This document shows positions 36,501 to 52,965 of a DNA stretch of 64,000 nt, in pieces. Made by a program: the position numbers and the translations under genes. The notes beneath the pieces are model-generated. The model was not told where the DNA came from, did no database searches, and worked only from the letters and a program-made list of their open reading frames with translations. The stretch lies in contig JAODUO010000639.1 in NCBI GenBank assembly GCA_025642075.2, positions 163,501-227,500 on the forward strand, in the 5' to 3' direction. Each line of letters begins with the position of its first letter. Position 1 is the first letter of the stretch. This DNA is from Ridgeia piscesae (taxonomy: Eukaryota > Annelida > Polychaeta > Sabellida > Siboglinidae).

Positions 36501-37778
36501 ACGGGGCTGTCTCGGCAGGGTGTCAAGGGAGCCAGCTGCATGCTCCAGATGAACCACTTCGATATTGTCGACGGCTTCGTCGTCGAGTACATGCACGCGG
36601 CTCTGCTGGGGGTCGTCAAACAGTTCTTGTCGCTGTGGACCGACCCGGCGAACCACGAAAAATGCTTCTTCATCGACCGCTACGCTCTGGACAAGTTGAC
36701 GGAGCGCCTCCTGGCGATCAAACCGCCACGCGACGTCGGATTCCTCCCGCGCTCGCTCGATTTGCGGCATCAGTGGAAGCCGGCAGAGTTCAAGTACTTC
36801 CTGCTGCTGTACTCGCCCGTCATCCTGCAGGGGGCGCTGCCGTCGACGCACTACCTGCACTGGCTGCTGTTCGTCAACGGCATCCACCTGCTGATGGGGA
36901 CATCGATCTCCGTCGAGGACCTCGAGAAGGCCGACCTGTGCCTGCTCAAGTTCGTCCGCCTCGTGCCGCAGTTGTACGGCATCGAGAGCGCGTCATACAA
37001 CACGCACCTACTGACGCACATGGCTACGTCGGTGGAGAACTGGGGCCCGCTGTGGGCGACGTCGGCGTTCATGTTCAAAGACGCCAGCAAGCTCCTGCTG
37101 GAGCCGTTCAGCGGCACCCGGCCGACGCCGAAGCTCATCATGAAGCAGTTCCTCGCGCAGCGCCAACTGCGCCAGGTCGCCGACGAGGTGATGGCCAACT
37201 CGCCCGACGACAGCCAGACGCTGTTCCGGCAGCTGATGGGCGTCATCCCGCCCGTCAAGGACATCGTGCAGTTGTCGAACGTCTGCAAGGGCATCGGGCT
37301 GGCGTCCCGGCGCACGCTGACGGTGCAGGAGCGCATGGCGGTCGAACAGCTCCTGGACGCCGACCTGATCGACCACGAGGGCGCCTACTTCGACCGGTTC
37401 ATGGTCGGCGAGAAGCTGTTCACGACGTCTTCGTACGCCGCCGGCATGAAGCGCGACGACTCCATCGTCATCATGCAGGGCCGGCGTCAGGTGATCGGGC
37501 GGATACTGAAGTGCGTCGCGCTGACGCCGTCGTGCACGTGCACGGCGCTGTGCACGTGCCCGCTCGTGTGCGCCGTCATCATGCGCAAGCTGCGCGTGCG
37601 CAAGAACTCGCAGGCGTACGACGACTTCGTCGAGATGGACCTGCGCAGCTTCCTGCTGAACGTCGTCGGCGAGGGCTACATGTTCGCGTGCTACCCGGAG
37701 AACATCCTCGAGAAGTGCATCATCGTCGAGCAGACGAACAGCTCCGTGTACGTGCTGCGACTTCCGGTGTGCGAGTGA
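29395..37778 (+). CDS. tnp2/CACTA-like transposase-derived protein, conserved C-terminal exons
   Basis: Three phase-0 exons, 29395-29733, 30615-31169 and 36408-37778 (stop TGA), give 754 codons, preceded in phase by the candidate exons at 26914 and 26431. Borders are CCTGTGTAG, CAG|GTGAGC, TTCCACACAG, AAG|GTGAGA and GTGACCAG. Exon 1 has an LTTAFILRHRISGLGMKDL helix region and a zinc knuckle (YYCKSC...CPQC). Exon 2 has SWFFGGAPGFKSGNYTVWPI, NELPYE, LWFG and GCSFCKNPG, collinear with tnp2-type transposases. Exon 3 has GVKGASCML, DGFVVEYMHAALLGVVKQFL, LPRSLDL, THLLTHM.TSVENWGPLW and a Cys-rich SCTCTALCTCPLVC. Codon use is strongly GC-ending. No terminal inverted repeats were seen around it, and the Asp of the usual TDG motif reads FGG. 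A domesticated, probably DNA-binding protein is the likeliest reading. Confidence 0.8.
29890..30110. repeat. (CACG)n, (CA)n, (CCCT)n and (CT)n tract
   Basis: Runs follow one another in the intron after exon 29733. The strand bias is wholly pyrimidine-rich after 29980. Confidence 0.93.
30216..30580. repeat. Pyrimidine arm, TA core, purine arm (inverted), G-run tract
   Basis: 30216-30261 is CT-rich, 30262-30307 is TA-rich, and 30308-30508 is GA-rich with repeated GGGAGGGAGGGAGGG, then TA from 30519. The CT and GA arms can pair, and the GGGA runs fit the G-quadruplex pattern. The tract ends 45 bases before the splice acceptor of exon 30615. Confidence 0.93.
30615..31169 (+). CDS. Transposase-like exon, first half of catalytic fold
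   Basis: 185 codons starting NMRTGSYFL after TTCCACACAG. Contains the region where tnp2-type enzymes carry the first catalytic Asp (here SWFFGGAPGF) and the later VVCSCDATHRAALQNF, where an Asp is kept. Confidence 0.8.
31378..31660 (+). pseudogene. LINE ORF2 C-terminal remnant
   Basis: The frame reads KFKLATVTNRTLSTQQPAY, FSDISRTLKASVSKHRFV, TKLNIGKRAFSLAAPT and IATFRKKLKNVFI, broken by TGA and TAG. This pattern is the usual C-terminal tail of Jockey/CR1/L2-group LINE polyproteins. No RT domain is attached here. Confidence 0.7.
32020..34354 (+). mobile_element. 5'-truncated non-LTR retrotransposon (LINE) in the transposase-like gene's intron
   Basis: Starts inside the endonuclease domain (QIDHICIGRKFRRSMQDV, ASDHHLVLARMK), shifts frame near 32,390, then runs open from about 32,400 to 34,346. 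RT motifs are all present: NYRGIMLLSVPGKVLNRVIL, QAGFRKDRSCTDQIATLRII, DNEKAFDSLDRD, GVRQGCLLSP and LDFADDLALLSH, then SETWR and the RRGRPRNTWQRD tail. It ends in TAAG-like repeats (ATAAGTAAGAAGTAAG). The single frameshift and intact RT frame suggest a young insertion. The clade (RTE-like or Nimb/I-like) was not settled. Confidence 0.92.
34589..35146 (-). pseudogene. LINE ORF1-like fragment with PHD finger, 185 codons
   Basis: Open frame on the minus strand. A Cys/His series, CVPQCKHKGRK, MMQCHLCQLWVHYECIG and GLWSCHHAKQC, fits a PHD-type finger. It is followed by a short coiled coil (LSKLEATLIQLNDNNEEYIQLVE). PHD plus coiled coil is typical of ORF1 of CR1/L2/Jockey-group LINEs in invertebrates. 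No ORF2 follows downstream on this strand, so it is probably an isolated piece. A host PHD exon cannot be excluded. Confidence 0.6.
35660..35765. repeat. (TTG)n/(CTG)n/(ATG)n trinucleotide tract
   Basis: Runs of TTGTTG, GCTGCTGCTG and GATGATGATG in succession, intronic. Confidence 0.85.
36025..36330. repeat. 34-bp minisatellite, about 9 copies
   Basis: Units read GTGTACGTGTGTGCTCGTGT then GCCCACAAGGCT, with alternating CTCGTG and GATCGTG variants. It is intronic, 78 bases before the 36408 acceptor. It is open in several frames, which is a consequence of the unit, not evidence of coding. Confidence 0.93.
36408..37778 (+). CDS. Transposase-like terminal exon
   Basis: 456 codons and a TGA, starting MGNRRLYPMEEM directly after GTGACCAG. 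The methionine is internal, not a start. Long minus- and plus-strand shadow frames here result from the GC-rich third positions. Confidence 0.82.
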   Translation: MGNRRLYPMEEMMPERRTHDDTATNSKYAVDTGLSRQGVKGASCMLQMNHFDIVDGFVVEYMHAALLGVVKQFLSLWTDPANHEKCFFIDRYALDKLTERLLAIKPPRDVGFLPRSLDLRHQWKPAEFKYFLLLYSPVILQGALPSTHYLHWLLFVNGIHLLMGTSISVEDLEKADLCLLKFVRLVPQLYGIESASYNTHLLTHMATSVENWGPLWATSAFMFKDASKLLLEPFSGTRPTPKLIMKQFLAQRQLRQVADEVMANSPDDSQTLFRQLMGVIPPVKDIVQLSNVCKGIGLASRRTLTVQERMAVEQLLDADLIDHEGAYFDRFMVGEKLFTTSSYAAGMKRDDSIVIMQGRRQVIGRILKCVALTPSCTCTALCTCPLVCAVIMRKLRVRKNSQAYDDFVEMDLRSFLLNVVGEGYMFACYPENILEKCIIVEQTNSSVYVLRLPVCE

Positions 37779-38188
37779 GGTGCGCGCGAGACGCACCGGA
37801 AGGCGTCCTGTCATCGGTCTCCGTTGGCTCGCGTCTGGTTCCGATCTGGTCACGAGAGACCGAAGCGTTACACGCGAAAATTTTATGATGTACCCTGTTC
37901 CGGCGACGCGATATTTCCTTTATTATCGCTCACACTAAACATCATTCGTAACGTCGCTCTTGGATTGTAATAACACAGACGATGTAAAGCAGCGCGGCAG
38001 GACATGTTACTACTAAAAAGGATATATGTTCAACAGCATTGGCCAGGGCAACCAAAGACAGGAATTGTGGTATTGTTGGCCACCTCTCTGTCTCTGTTTG
38101 AACCCGGCCGTATAAACTGTTTAGACATCAGTAAATTGTCGTTATGTGTTTTATGTAAAATACATTGACAGCAGACATGCAAATTTGT

Positions 38189-38194
38189 AAATAA
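38189..38194 (+). terminator. Poly(A) signal AATAAA of the transposase-like gene
   Basis: AATAAA 411 bases after the TGA at 37778, in AT-rich sequence. Its presence supports a transcribed host-type gene. Confidence 0.45.
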
Positions 38195-38510
38195 ACCATG
38201 TATTTGTATTCATCTGTGTTAAGTGCAATATTTTAATGTGTATCCATTTCAAATATATACATCATAAATATGTCGAATCATTCACAAATCCTACTAACTA
38301 TTGGGTCTGTTACGATTAAATCCCTCTCCATACGACATGTTATGTTAGCCACATATCTTGCTGTTTCAAATTGCAGAGGTCGTTCAACATTCGTTGCTGA
38401 TCAGTAGGCGAATTTCAGAGGCGTTTTCGAAGTTCGATGTGTAGCTGAATTAGGCCGCATAAATAAAACATCCAATTTCAAAGGCGTAACATAGTTAACC
38501 TTGCAGGGTT

Positions 38511-38515
<5 letters not shown>

Positions 38516-38579
<64 letters not shown>

Positions 38580-38623
38580 TATATATATATATATATAATA
38601 CATATATATATATATATATATAT

Positions 38624-38671
<48 letters not shown>
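38516..38671. repeat. (TA)n tract
   Basis: Near-perfect TA with two short ACATTATA/ATAATACA breaks. Confidence 0.95.
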
Positions 38672-38673
<2 letters not shown>

Positions 38674-39407
38674 ATAGCTCACTGTACAGTTACGCCGCTC
38701 TACTTACGTAAATAGACCTACAAAGGAAACACGTGTCGCCTCAATAATCCACAATGGCAGCGTCGTCGATACAACATCAAGTGGCGTCTAATCACTGTGC
38801 GTAATACTCACGGAAAGCCGCGAGTTATTAGAAATGTACAACAAGCGCACGTAGCCTTTGCGACGACACCGGATAAGCCACATGGCGACCTGTAACGTTA
38901 AGCAGCTACGTTGCCAAATTGTTTTCCATTTAAGTATCGCGTAAACATGCAGTTTCTTTTTCAGTATCGCAATGACACAACAGTGCTGATGCGCGTTCGT
39001 CTTGCGTTAGTGTGATTAAGCTACTTTTGCCAGAACCAGTTTTCGTGTCTCGTAACCGATGACACAGTTTTGAGGTAACAGTATCCGTCCAGCATCTCCC
39101 GTGTTGTTTCACTTTGACGTCAAATAGTTATGAAGTTGACCAGACTGAATGTGTTTCACGTACACCAGCAACTCCGGTAGGTGGCAGCATTTTTCTTCTT
39201 GTCACGATACAGGCCAGTTCGATTAGGTGTGTATATCAATAGGGCCAACTCAGGCGCTGTCTAAATGCAGAGTCAATGCGAATAATATACCGAGATCCGT
39301 TTGCGGTGTTCTACTCAGAAGAAGAACAGCGCCACCTGTCCACGATGTCCGTCACGATATCCCTGTCCTATTACGTCATGTCCCTCGTGGTTACCGTTGG
39401 CGTCCAT

Positions 39408-45330
<5,923 letters not shown>

Positions 45331-45608
45331 TTTAGGACAAAGAATTATGTGTCTACATCCGAAATGTGTGCAATAATTTATTACAGCAGAGACGTCTGAT
45401 AACAGAACACAGAAACACAATCACCGATGATCGATGAAATATTACAACAAAGAATAACATGTGGCTAGACAGAATGTATAATTCATTACATCACATCTGT
45501 TTAATAACACAAAGGACACGCACATTCTACAAATGCTACTGGCGTGATAACTAATTATTATCATCTAAATGCACGAGTGACGTGTTACATAAACGTTATT
45601 CACAATAC
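45331..45608 (-). promoter_or_regulatory. Likely NDNF 5' UTR and proximal promoter
   Basis: The 280 bases between the first coding ATG and the 46-bp minisatellite. No TATA box was assigned with confidence. A further non-coding upstream exon cannot be excluded. Confidence 0.35.
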
Positions 45609-47308
45609 CTCTTCATTGCGATATGTAAATTCTCATGATTCAGTCAGAGTTAGTATCTTCATTGCAATATGTAGTTTTTCATGATTCAGTCAGAGTTAGT
45701 ATCTTCATTGCGATATGTGGTTTTTCATGATTCAGTCAGAGTTAGTATCTTCATTGCGATATGTAATTTCTCCTGATTCGGTCAGGGTTAGTATCTTCAC
45801 TGCGATATGTAATTTCTCCTGATTTAGTCAGGGTTAGTATCTTCATTGCGATATGTAATTTATCCTGATTCAGTCAGAGTTAGTATCTTCACTGCGATAT
45901 GTAACTTCTCCTGATTCAGTCAGAGTTAGTATCTTCACTGCGATATGTAACTTCTCCTGATTCAGTCAGAGTTAGTATCTTCACTGCGATATGTAATTTC
46001 TCCTGATTCAGTCAGAGTTAGTATCTTCACTGCGATATGTAATTTCGCCTGATTCAGCCAGAGTTAGTGTCTTCACTGCGATATGTAACTTCTCCTGATT
46101 CAGTCAGAGTTAGTATCTTCACAGCGATATGTAATTTCTCCTGATTCAGTCAGAGTTAGTATCTTCACTGCGATATGTAATTTCGCCTGATTCAGCCAGA
46201 GTTAGTGTCTTCACTGCGATATGTAACTTCTCCTGATTCAGTCAGGGTTAGTATCTTCACTGCGATATGTAACTTCTCCTAATTCAGTCAGAGTTAGTAT
46301 CTTCACTGCGATATGTAATTTCGCCTGATTCAGTCAGAGTTAATGTCTTCATTGCGATATGTAATTTCTCCTGATTCAGTCAGAGTTAGTATCTTCACTG
46401 CGATATGTAATTTCGCCTGATTCAGTCAGAGTTAATGTCCAGATATGTAATTTCTCCTGATTCAGTCAGAGTTAGTATCTTCACTGCGATATGTAATTTC
46501 TCCTGATTCAGTCAGAGTTAGTATCTTCACTGCGATATGTAATTTCTCCTGATTCAGTCAGAGTTAGTATCTTCACTGCGATATGTAATTTCTCCTGATT
46601 CAGTCAGAGTTAGTATCTTCACTGCGATATGTAATTTCGCCTGATTCAGTCAGAGTTAGTGTCTTCACTGCGATATGTAACTTCTCCTGATTCAGTCAGA
46701 GTTAGTATCTTCACTGCGATATGTAATTTCTCCTGATTCAGTCAGAGTTAGTATCTTCACTGCGATATGTAATTTCGCCTGATTCAGCAGAGTTAGTGTC
46801 TTCACTGCGATATGTAACTTCTCCTGATTCAGTCAGAGTTAGTATCTTCACTGCGATATGTAACTTCTCCTAATTCAGTCAGAGTTAGTATCTTCACTGC
46901 GTTATGTAATTTCTCCTGATTCAGTCAGAGTTAGTATCTTCACTGCGATATGTAATTTCTCCTGATTCAGTCAGAGTTAGTATCTTCACTGCGATATGTA
47001 ATTTCGCCTGATTCAGTCAGAGTTAATGTCTTCATTGCGATATGTAATTTCTCCTGATTCAGTCAGAGTTAGTATCTTCACTGCGATATGTAATTTCTCC
47101 TGATTCAGTCAGAGTTAGTATCTTCACTGCGATATGTAATTTCTCCTGATTCAGTCAGAATTAGTATCTTCACTGCGATATGTAATTTCTCCTGATTCAG
47201 TCAGAATTAGTATCTTCACTGCGATATGTAATTTCTCCTGATTCAATCAGAGTTAGTATCGTCACTGCGATATGTAACTTCTCCTGATTCAGTCAGAATT
47301 AGTATCAG
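45609..47308. repeat. 46-bp minisatellite, about 37 copies
   Basis: Units read ATCTTCACTGCGATATGTAA, TTTCTCCTGATTCAGTCAGA, GTTAGT. The first few copies (45609-45800) are more diverged. Later ones fall into subtypes (TTTCTCC, TTTCGCC, CTTCTCC; AGTATC or AGTGTC) that recur in order, which points to multi-unit duplications. It lies just upstream of NDNF. Confidence 0.96.
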
Positions 47309-48505
47309 TGTTTTTTTACCCACACCAAGGTCTACCATTAACCTATCGCCCTTACGAAGTTAATCTGTAGTTTTGTATCTGAAACGTCTCTGGTTTTCTT
47401 TCTTCCTGGTGATAATTGACGCCTTTCTTCTTTGCGTGATTAATTTGTTCTGTTTGACAACAAATTGCTCTTGTGAACGAACATATATTTCCGGCCGTGG
47501 TGGCTTTTTCGTCTTTGCCAAGCGATTAGCCTAATGCAGACCTTGTCGAAAACATGTTTCAAATAACCACATCCCGATTACAGCGATGTCTACAATCAAT
47601 CTGTTGTCGACGCAAGCAGCTCCTGTTTTGCGTCTCGACGTTACCACAAACTGTTACGTTGCCAACAAACCAAAGCAGTTTCCACGTTGAGTATATCGCT
47701 GAAAAGCAAACAAAACCCTTGGAACAATTAAGATTCAAGCCGCCGCTGCTAAATCGCTTAAGGCAGGCGCGGCTCTCGTGTAACTCAATTAACCGCCTAA
47801 TTACAATTAGAACTTCTGGAATTTATCCAAATGACCAAGTTAGACCTTCATAGAGTCTTTATGAAACGGCCGTCTTGACTTCGAGGCAGTCGCCGCGATG
47901 CCGCTCATTATATAACGTAACCTTCCTGGGTAAGAGTCGGGGTTGGTTTCAATAAACAATGCGGCCAAGGGGGGATACCACGGAAGTAAACAAAACAACT
48001 GCGACGATGTTCGTAAGTGAACCGCGCCATTTTAAACAGCTACAATTAGCCGATTGCGTGGGGGAGTTATCAACATCTGCTATAATATATGTTGTGGTTA
48101 CTGCTTTTAGGGTCACAATGTCCCAGCAGTGAGAGCCGAGTTTGCGATTAAACCGATCACTTTGCACGAACGATATATTCATGACCGAATGCGCAAATAA
48201 ACTCATGTAGGTCGACGGATCACTGGGTAGGTGTAAGTATATAATTACAACGTCTTTCTTGTCTTCGAAAAGGATTGAGTATTCTTATGATTATTCGTTG
48301 TCGTTTCGCGTGCAGTATTTAGTTTATGCTCATGCGCGGGTTGTATAACAGGGCGACGTCAGAGAGAGTTGCATTTAGCTAGGGGGTGTCATTAAGATAG
48401 CAAAGGTATGTCGGGTATGGTGAGCGGTGTGTTGTGAGAACAACTGGCAGTGGGTAAATGCATACATGGATGGGGCGACAAAAGAACAACAAGCTGTATG
48501 ATAAT
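47309..48505. other. Unique intergenic DNA
   Basis: No domain-bearing ORF. The 99-codon ORF at 47554 and the 85-codon ORF at 47949 look random. Moderately CpG-containing from 47,720 to 48,060. Confidence 0.5.
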
Positions 48506-48508
48506 CAC

Positions 48509-48593
<85 letters not shown>

Positions 48594-48605
48594 GAGATAT
48601 TATTA

Positions 48606-48682
<77 letters not shown>

Positions 48683-48905
48683 AGAGGGGAGAGGGGAGAG
48701 GGAGAAAGAAAGATGATGGCGAGAGAATGCAATAATTATACAGAGAGAGACATACAGACAGACTGACTGACAGACAGACTGACAGGCAGACAGACAGACA
48801 GTCAGACAGACCGAGTGAGACAGAAGGAGAGAGGCAAAGAAAGAGAGGGAGACAGAGAGACATAAAGTGAGAGAGAACGGAACTGGTAGACAAACTGGCA
48901 AAGAA
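48506..48905. repeat. (TA)n tract followed by GA/CAGA-rich tract
   Basis: TA at 48508-48680 broken by TATGAGATATTATTAATA, then GAGAGGGGAGAGG and CAGACAGACTGACTGACAGA repeats to about 48,860. Confidence 0.95.
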
Positions 48906-51900
48906 GAAAAGAACTGAGAACAGATTTAACATTAAAAAACTAATACAGATTTAACATTAAAAAACAATCACACCCTTTTAACATGCAAAGGCAGTTAGCA
49001 AACCAAACACGTACCTACCTCCCGATTACTTGCATGTTAGTTGCAGAGAAGCGCCTTCTCAACGCGTTCTCCGTGTTAACCGAGCCATCCCCTGTTAGTG
49101 CGTGCTGTGTTTGTCATCGACGTCGCACGCTGTGTCTGCGACCGTCGTTCTCCGAGACATCATGGTCGTCTGACCGGCAAGTCTACCCGGCACTCCTTGG
49201 CGCTGTCCCGTGCCGTGGCGAAGTGAACGCTTCGCATCTCGCCCGGCCACCGCCGTCGTTCACACTAGCAGGTCTCCGGCCGGCCGTGTGCACGGGGTGC
49301 GAATGTGTGAATCAAATTAGCCGGGTGAAACCTTCATCGAGCGCGCAGATGCAGATGCAACACGCCGGGCCTGATTAGCGATGCCCTATCGACGAGACAG
49401 CTCCGGTCATGTCGATAGCTACGACGGCGTTTATCTGTGATCTGAGCGAGACGGCCAGACGAATATACATCTCTCTGTATCTCTTCCTCCTCTGAGAGGC
49501 TGGCTCGATACAGCGTCGAATTGATGACACGCCCACTGCAGTCCACGTCTGCAATCACACAACGGTGTATTACGATATCCTATCGAGATGTCTTCACATC
49601 TTAGCGACAGATGTGTTGCAGACTTTGTTGGATATGTTTGTGTTCTTCAACTTACTCAGCAGGATTGTTTTGAGGAACTCTGTATGCCCCTCCCCCGTAA
49701 TTTACCCCTGCAGCGCTGGGGAAATGGTATGATGCAATTGTTTAGGGTATCTGAGCCAGGACTCCTTAAAATAACAGTTGCGGCTTCCAGTTGCTATGGC
49801 AATTAGTCAAATGATAGTTCGTCATGCTACATTTCTATCTCTGCAGGACCTTGTACTAGCACCCGGTAGTAAAACAGTCACATGTAATTTTGTTACACGA
49901 TGTGTTTGTCATATATAATACACTATTATATAAAACACACCACAGTTGTTTCCAACCATATAATTGGCCTACATTTGTCCTGCTCGTATTAACGGACACC
50001 AAAAAGAATTTATTTAATGTGGTATAGAATCCTACAATTCGAAGTCAAGCCGTTAATTGTAGAGTGGAAGTTAATATTGTAGTTTCTGTATCAGTAAAAT
50101 CAATATATTGTGCAAATGCCTACGCCATATATATTTTGACGCGTATACATGCATTGATTCGGTTGTAATTTGCGAACGGCAATAATTCTGTACTAATCAT
50201 ATGATGTAAATAACAATAATTTATTCATTAACTCGAGTTTAAAATTTACCGACACACATGTTTAAGATATACAGTATTATAAGTAAAATTTTATTTTTAC
50301 CTATGCAAAAACACGGCCATTTTCGTAAGGAAGCTCACGGCATACACGCACGCTTAGTGCTAAGCTCAATGAATCAGTTTGGATAAGTCCATGATTATTT
50401 GTATGATGGTGCCAGATGCAGACATATGAATTCCTAGTTCTTCACAATGTCTTAACACAGACCGCACGCATTGCAAGAGTTGATACATTCGGGAAATTGT
50501 GAATGTTCCTCAACAAGAAAACGCTATCGTTTTTATTATGTGATATAAGTCTGCGAAGCACGTAACACAACACCTGCAGACGTTCCGTGAAATGACAGAA
50601 AGGTGTACGTACAAATCAGAACTTGACGCTGAATACATCACCTGCTTTGAACCGGTTTTATACGGGCTTACATCACGATGGGCTTGGGCGCCCGGGAATG
50701 CGCGGTGCGACGTCTATTAAGAGAGGTATTACAGCGGGCAATTTAACATAAATTCATCGCGACAGGGTCATCCCCGAAGGCACCGGCCCGCTCGTCAATC
50801 AGCTGGGACAAACTGGGCGCAATTACCTCTCGCCGTCAGACGGGAGTCGCGCGCCGCTGAAAAAGGCGTCTTCGCCAGTCGCCGGTTGATCCGTGTTTCA
50901 CGACCGCCGGGCCGACCAGCATCGAACCCCGGCGGCGCGGCACTGCTTTGCCGCCTTCGGACGCCACGGCGTCGCCTCGCTGTCCCCCGGTCCTCGTTTC
51001 CGCCAACAAAGTCTGCCAATGCTAACTAGCGGACCTCCCCCGGGTGTCGTTCGTTCAACGCCAGACAGTTATCTGACATCGGCCCGCGACATTCCGGTTC
51101 ATCATGCGCCCGGATCGATCAAGGACGCGTCCTGGACATTCACGGATTTTGCATAAATGCGAGTCTTCTTTCGGCATATCGCGACGGAGATGATCCCTTT
51201 GGTCCGAAATAGTGTCGTTAGTTGGCTCGCTGGGTGCATGTCGCCAGACATTTGGTCGTGTGTCATCGGGTATAAAAACTTCTGAGAGTTGCATGACAAT
51301 GTTGCGTCCAATCAGATCAAATCTAATCAAAGCACGCAATGAATGGAGGCGTCATTTGAACGAATCGTTTGCAGTAGAATGAGGCGATGCTTATTCTTCA
51401 GGAAAGTACCCCAGCATCACTTTCATTCTGAGTGACACGATGACTCACTTCTGTAGCCAGGCCGTCATGCTGAACGTCTTCCATCTTAAACATGCATAAT
51501 AACTAGTTTGGAGTGTCATACCACTCGACTGGTTGCTCGGCGCACGTTATGTGCTCATTGACAATAGTTTTCCTACTGGGTAATGAGGGTGTGTTCGTAC
51601 CCCGTTGAAATGTTCATTCGCGTGGTGCATTATTTGTTTTCGTCGATATAATGTTGTGTTGCTGCACATAACATAATAATATTTATTCTAAATTTCCATA
51701 TGATTCACTTACTCACATTTGTAAAGGAACATATTTTAAAATTACATATTGCATCATTAATCATTAATCCTGCGCAACAATAAAAACTACAAAAGAAACA
51801 CATTATTAATCGCTACTCATATCAACGAACATTCACCACAAGCAATGGGTACCTCTCTCCACCAAACACACACAAATAAATTTACAGAACGTATCTTTTA

Positions 51901-52090
51901 TTTTCTAGTTAAATAACAGAACAAGTCATGTTTAGCCTTATTCAAGTTAAGTTTCCTGTCGCATATGCACGCATTCAAATGAAAACCAGCCAAATTAAAA
52001 ACAAAATTAATGAACAGTCTAAGTACTTCTGCACGGAGCATCCTGCTATGCAGGAAATTCCAAATCTAAATGTACTAAATGATGGCAGCT
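48906..52090. other. Unique intergenic DNA, partly CpG-rich
   Basis: Two stretches (49,050-49,570 and 50,640-51,300) are clearly richer in G+C and CpG than their AT-rich surroundings, and several 70-130 codon ORFs pass through them. None has a recognisable domain or start/splice support. They could be regulatory or hold unrecognised non-coding exons. Confidence 0.4.
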
Positions 52091-52095
52091 AGGTG

Positions 52096-52965
52096 AAAGC
52101 CTGTGATCACTGGTAACGACGAGAGTTGTGATCACTGGTCACTAAGAGAGTTGTGATCACTGGTAACGAAGAGAATTGTGATCACTGGTAACGATGAAAG
52201 CTGTGATCATTGGTAACGAAGAGAGTTGTGATCACTGGTAACGAAGAGAGTTGTGATCACTGGTAACGAAGAGAGTTGTGATCACTGGTAACGAAGAGAG
52301 TTGTGATCACTGGTAATGTGCACTGCCCCCCCCCTCTATTCGTTGGTCGGCGACAGCAACTTCATACAGGAAATGGTGCGTTGAAACAGTTAAACGTTCA
52401 CGTGTTCATAAATGGTTAAAACCAAAACAGTCATCATCAACGTTATGTCCGTGTGATTTTTGTAGTCTTCTTTTCCACTGACCTACTCGCTCACTCATTC
52501 TTATCGGTCAACGAAGAGAGTTGTGATCACTGGTTACGAAGAGAGTCGTGATCACTGGTAACGAAGAGAGTTGTGATCACTGGTTACGAAGAGAGTTGTG
52601 ATCACTGGTAACGAAGAGAGTTGTGATCACTGGTTACGAAGAGAGTTGTGATCACTGGTAACGAAGGGAGATGTGATCACTGGTAACGAAGAGAGTCGTG
52701 ATCACTGGTAACGAAGAGAGTTGTGATCACTGGTAATGTGCACTGCCCCCCCCCCCTCTATTCGTTGGTCGGCGACAACAACCTCATACAGGAAATGGTG
52801 CGTTGAAACAGTTAAACGTTCACGTGTTCATAAATTGTTAAAACCAAAACATAGCGTGTTGAACAACGCTGTTAATTTAAGTCAGTCATCATCAACGTTA
52901 TGTCCGTGTGATTTTTGTAGTCTTCTTTTCCACTGACCTACTCGCTCACTCGTTCTTGTCGGTCA
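52096..52965. repeat. 25-bp minisatellite in two blocks with duplicated flank
   Basis: Units of GTGATCACTGGTAACGAAGA plus GAGTT fill 52096-52315 and 52508-52735. Each block is followed by the same non-repeat segment beginning AATGTGCACTGCCCCCCCC (52314 and 52734), so a compound unit of about 420 bp is duplicated. The second flank has about 32 extra bases (52852-52884). The unit holds the palindrome GTGATCAC. Confidence 0.93.

Larger units (their letters stand above)
37779..39407. other. Convergent 3' region between transposase-like gene and NDNF
   Basis: Both genes end here. It holds the 3' UTR signal, a (TA)n tract at 38516-38671 and otherwise unique DNA with no supported exon. Confidence 0.6.

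Noticed and set aside
36635..37888. 417-codon plus-strand and 281-codon minus-strand ORFs over the transposase-like terminal exon
   Set aside because: Low-complexity Arg/Ala/Pro-rich shadows of a GC-rich coding exon. Only the frame 36408-37778 matches a protein family.
45609..47308. CRISPR-like regular repeats
   Set aside because: Units are directly adjacent without unique spacers, and the DNA is animal. It is a minisatellite.
50795..51156. ORFs in the CpG-rich stretch as exons
   Set aside because: Open frames occur on both strands with no domain or splice support, as expected for GC-rich non-coding DNA.
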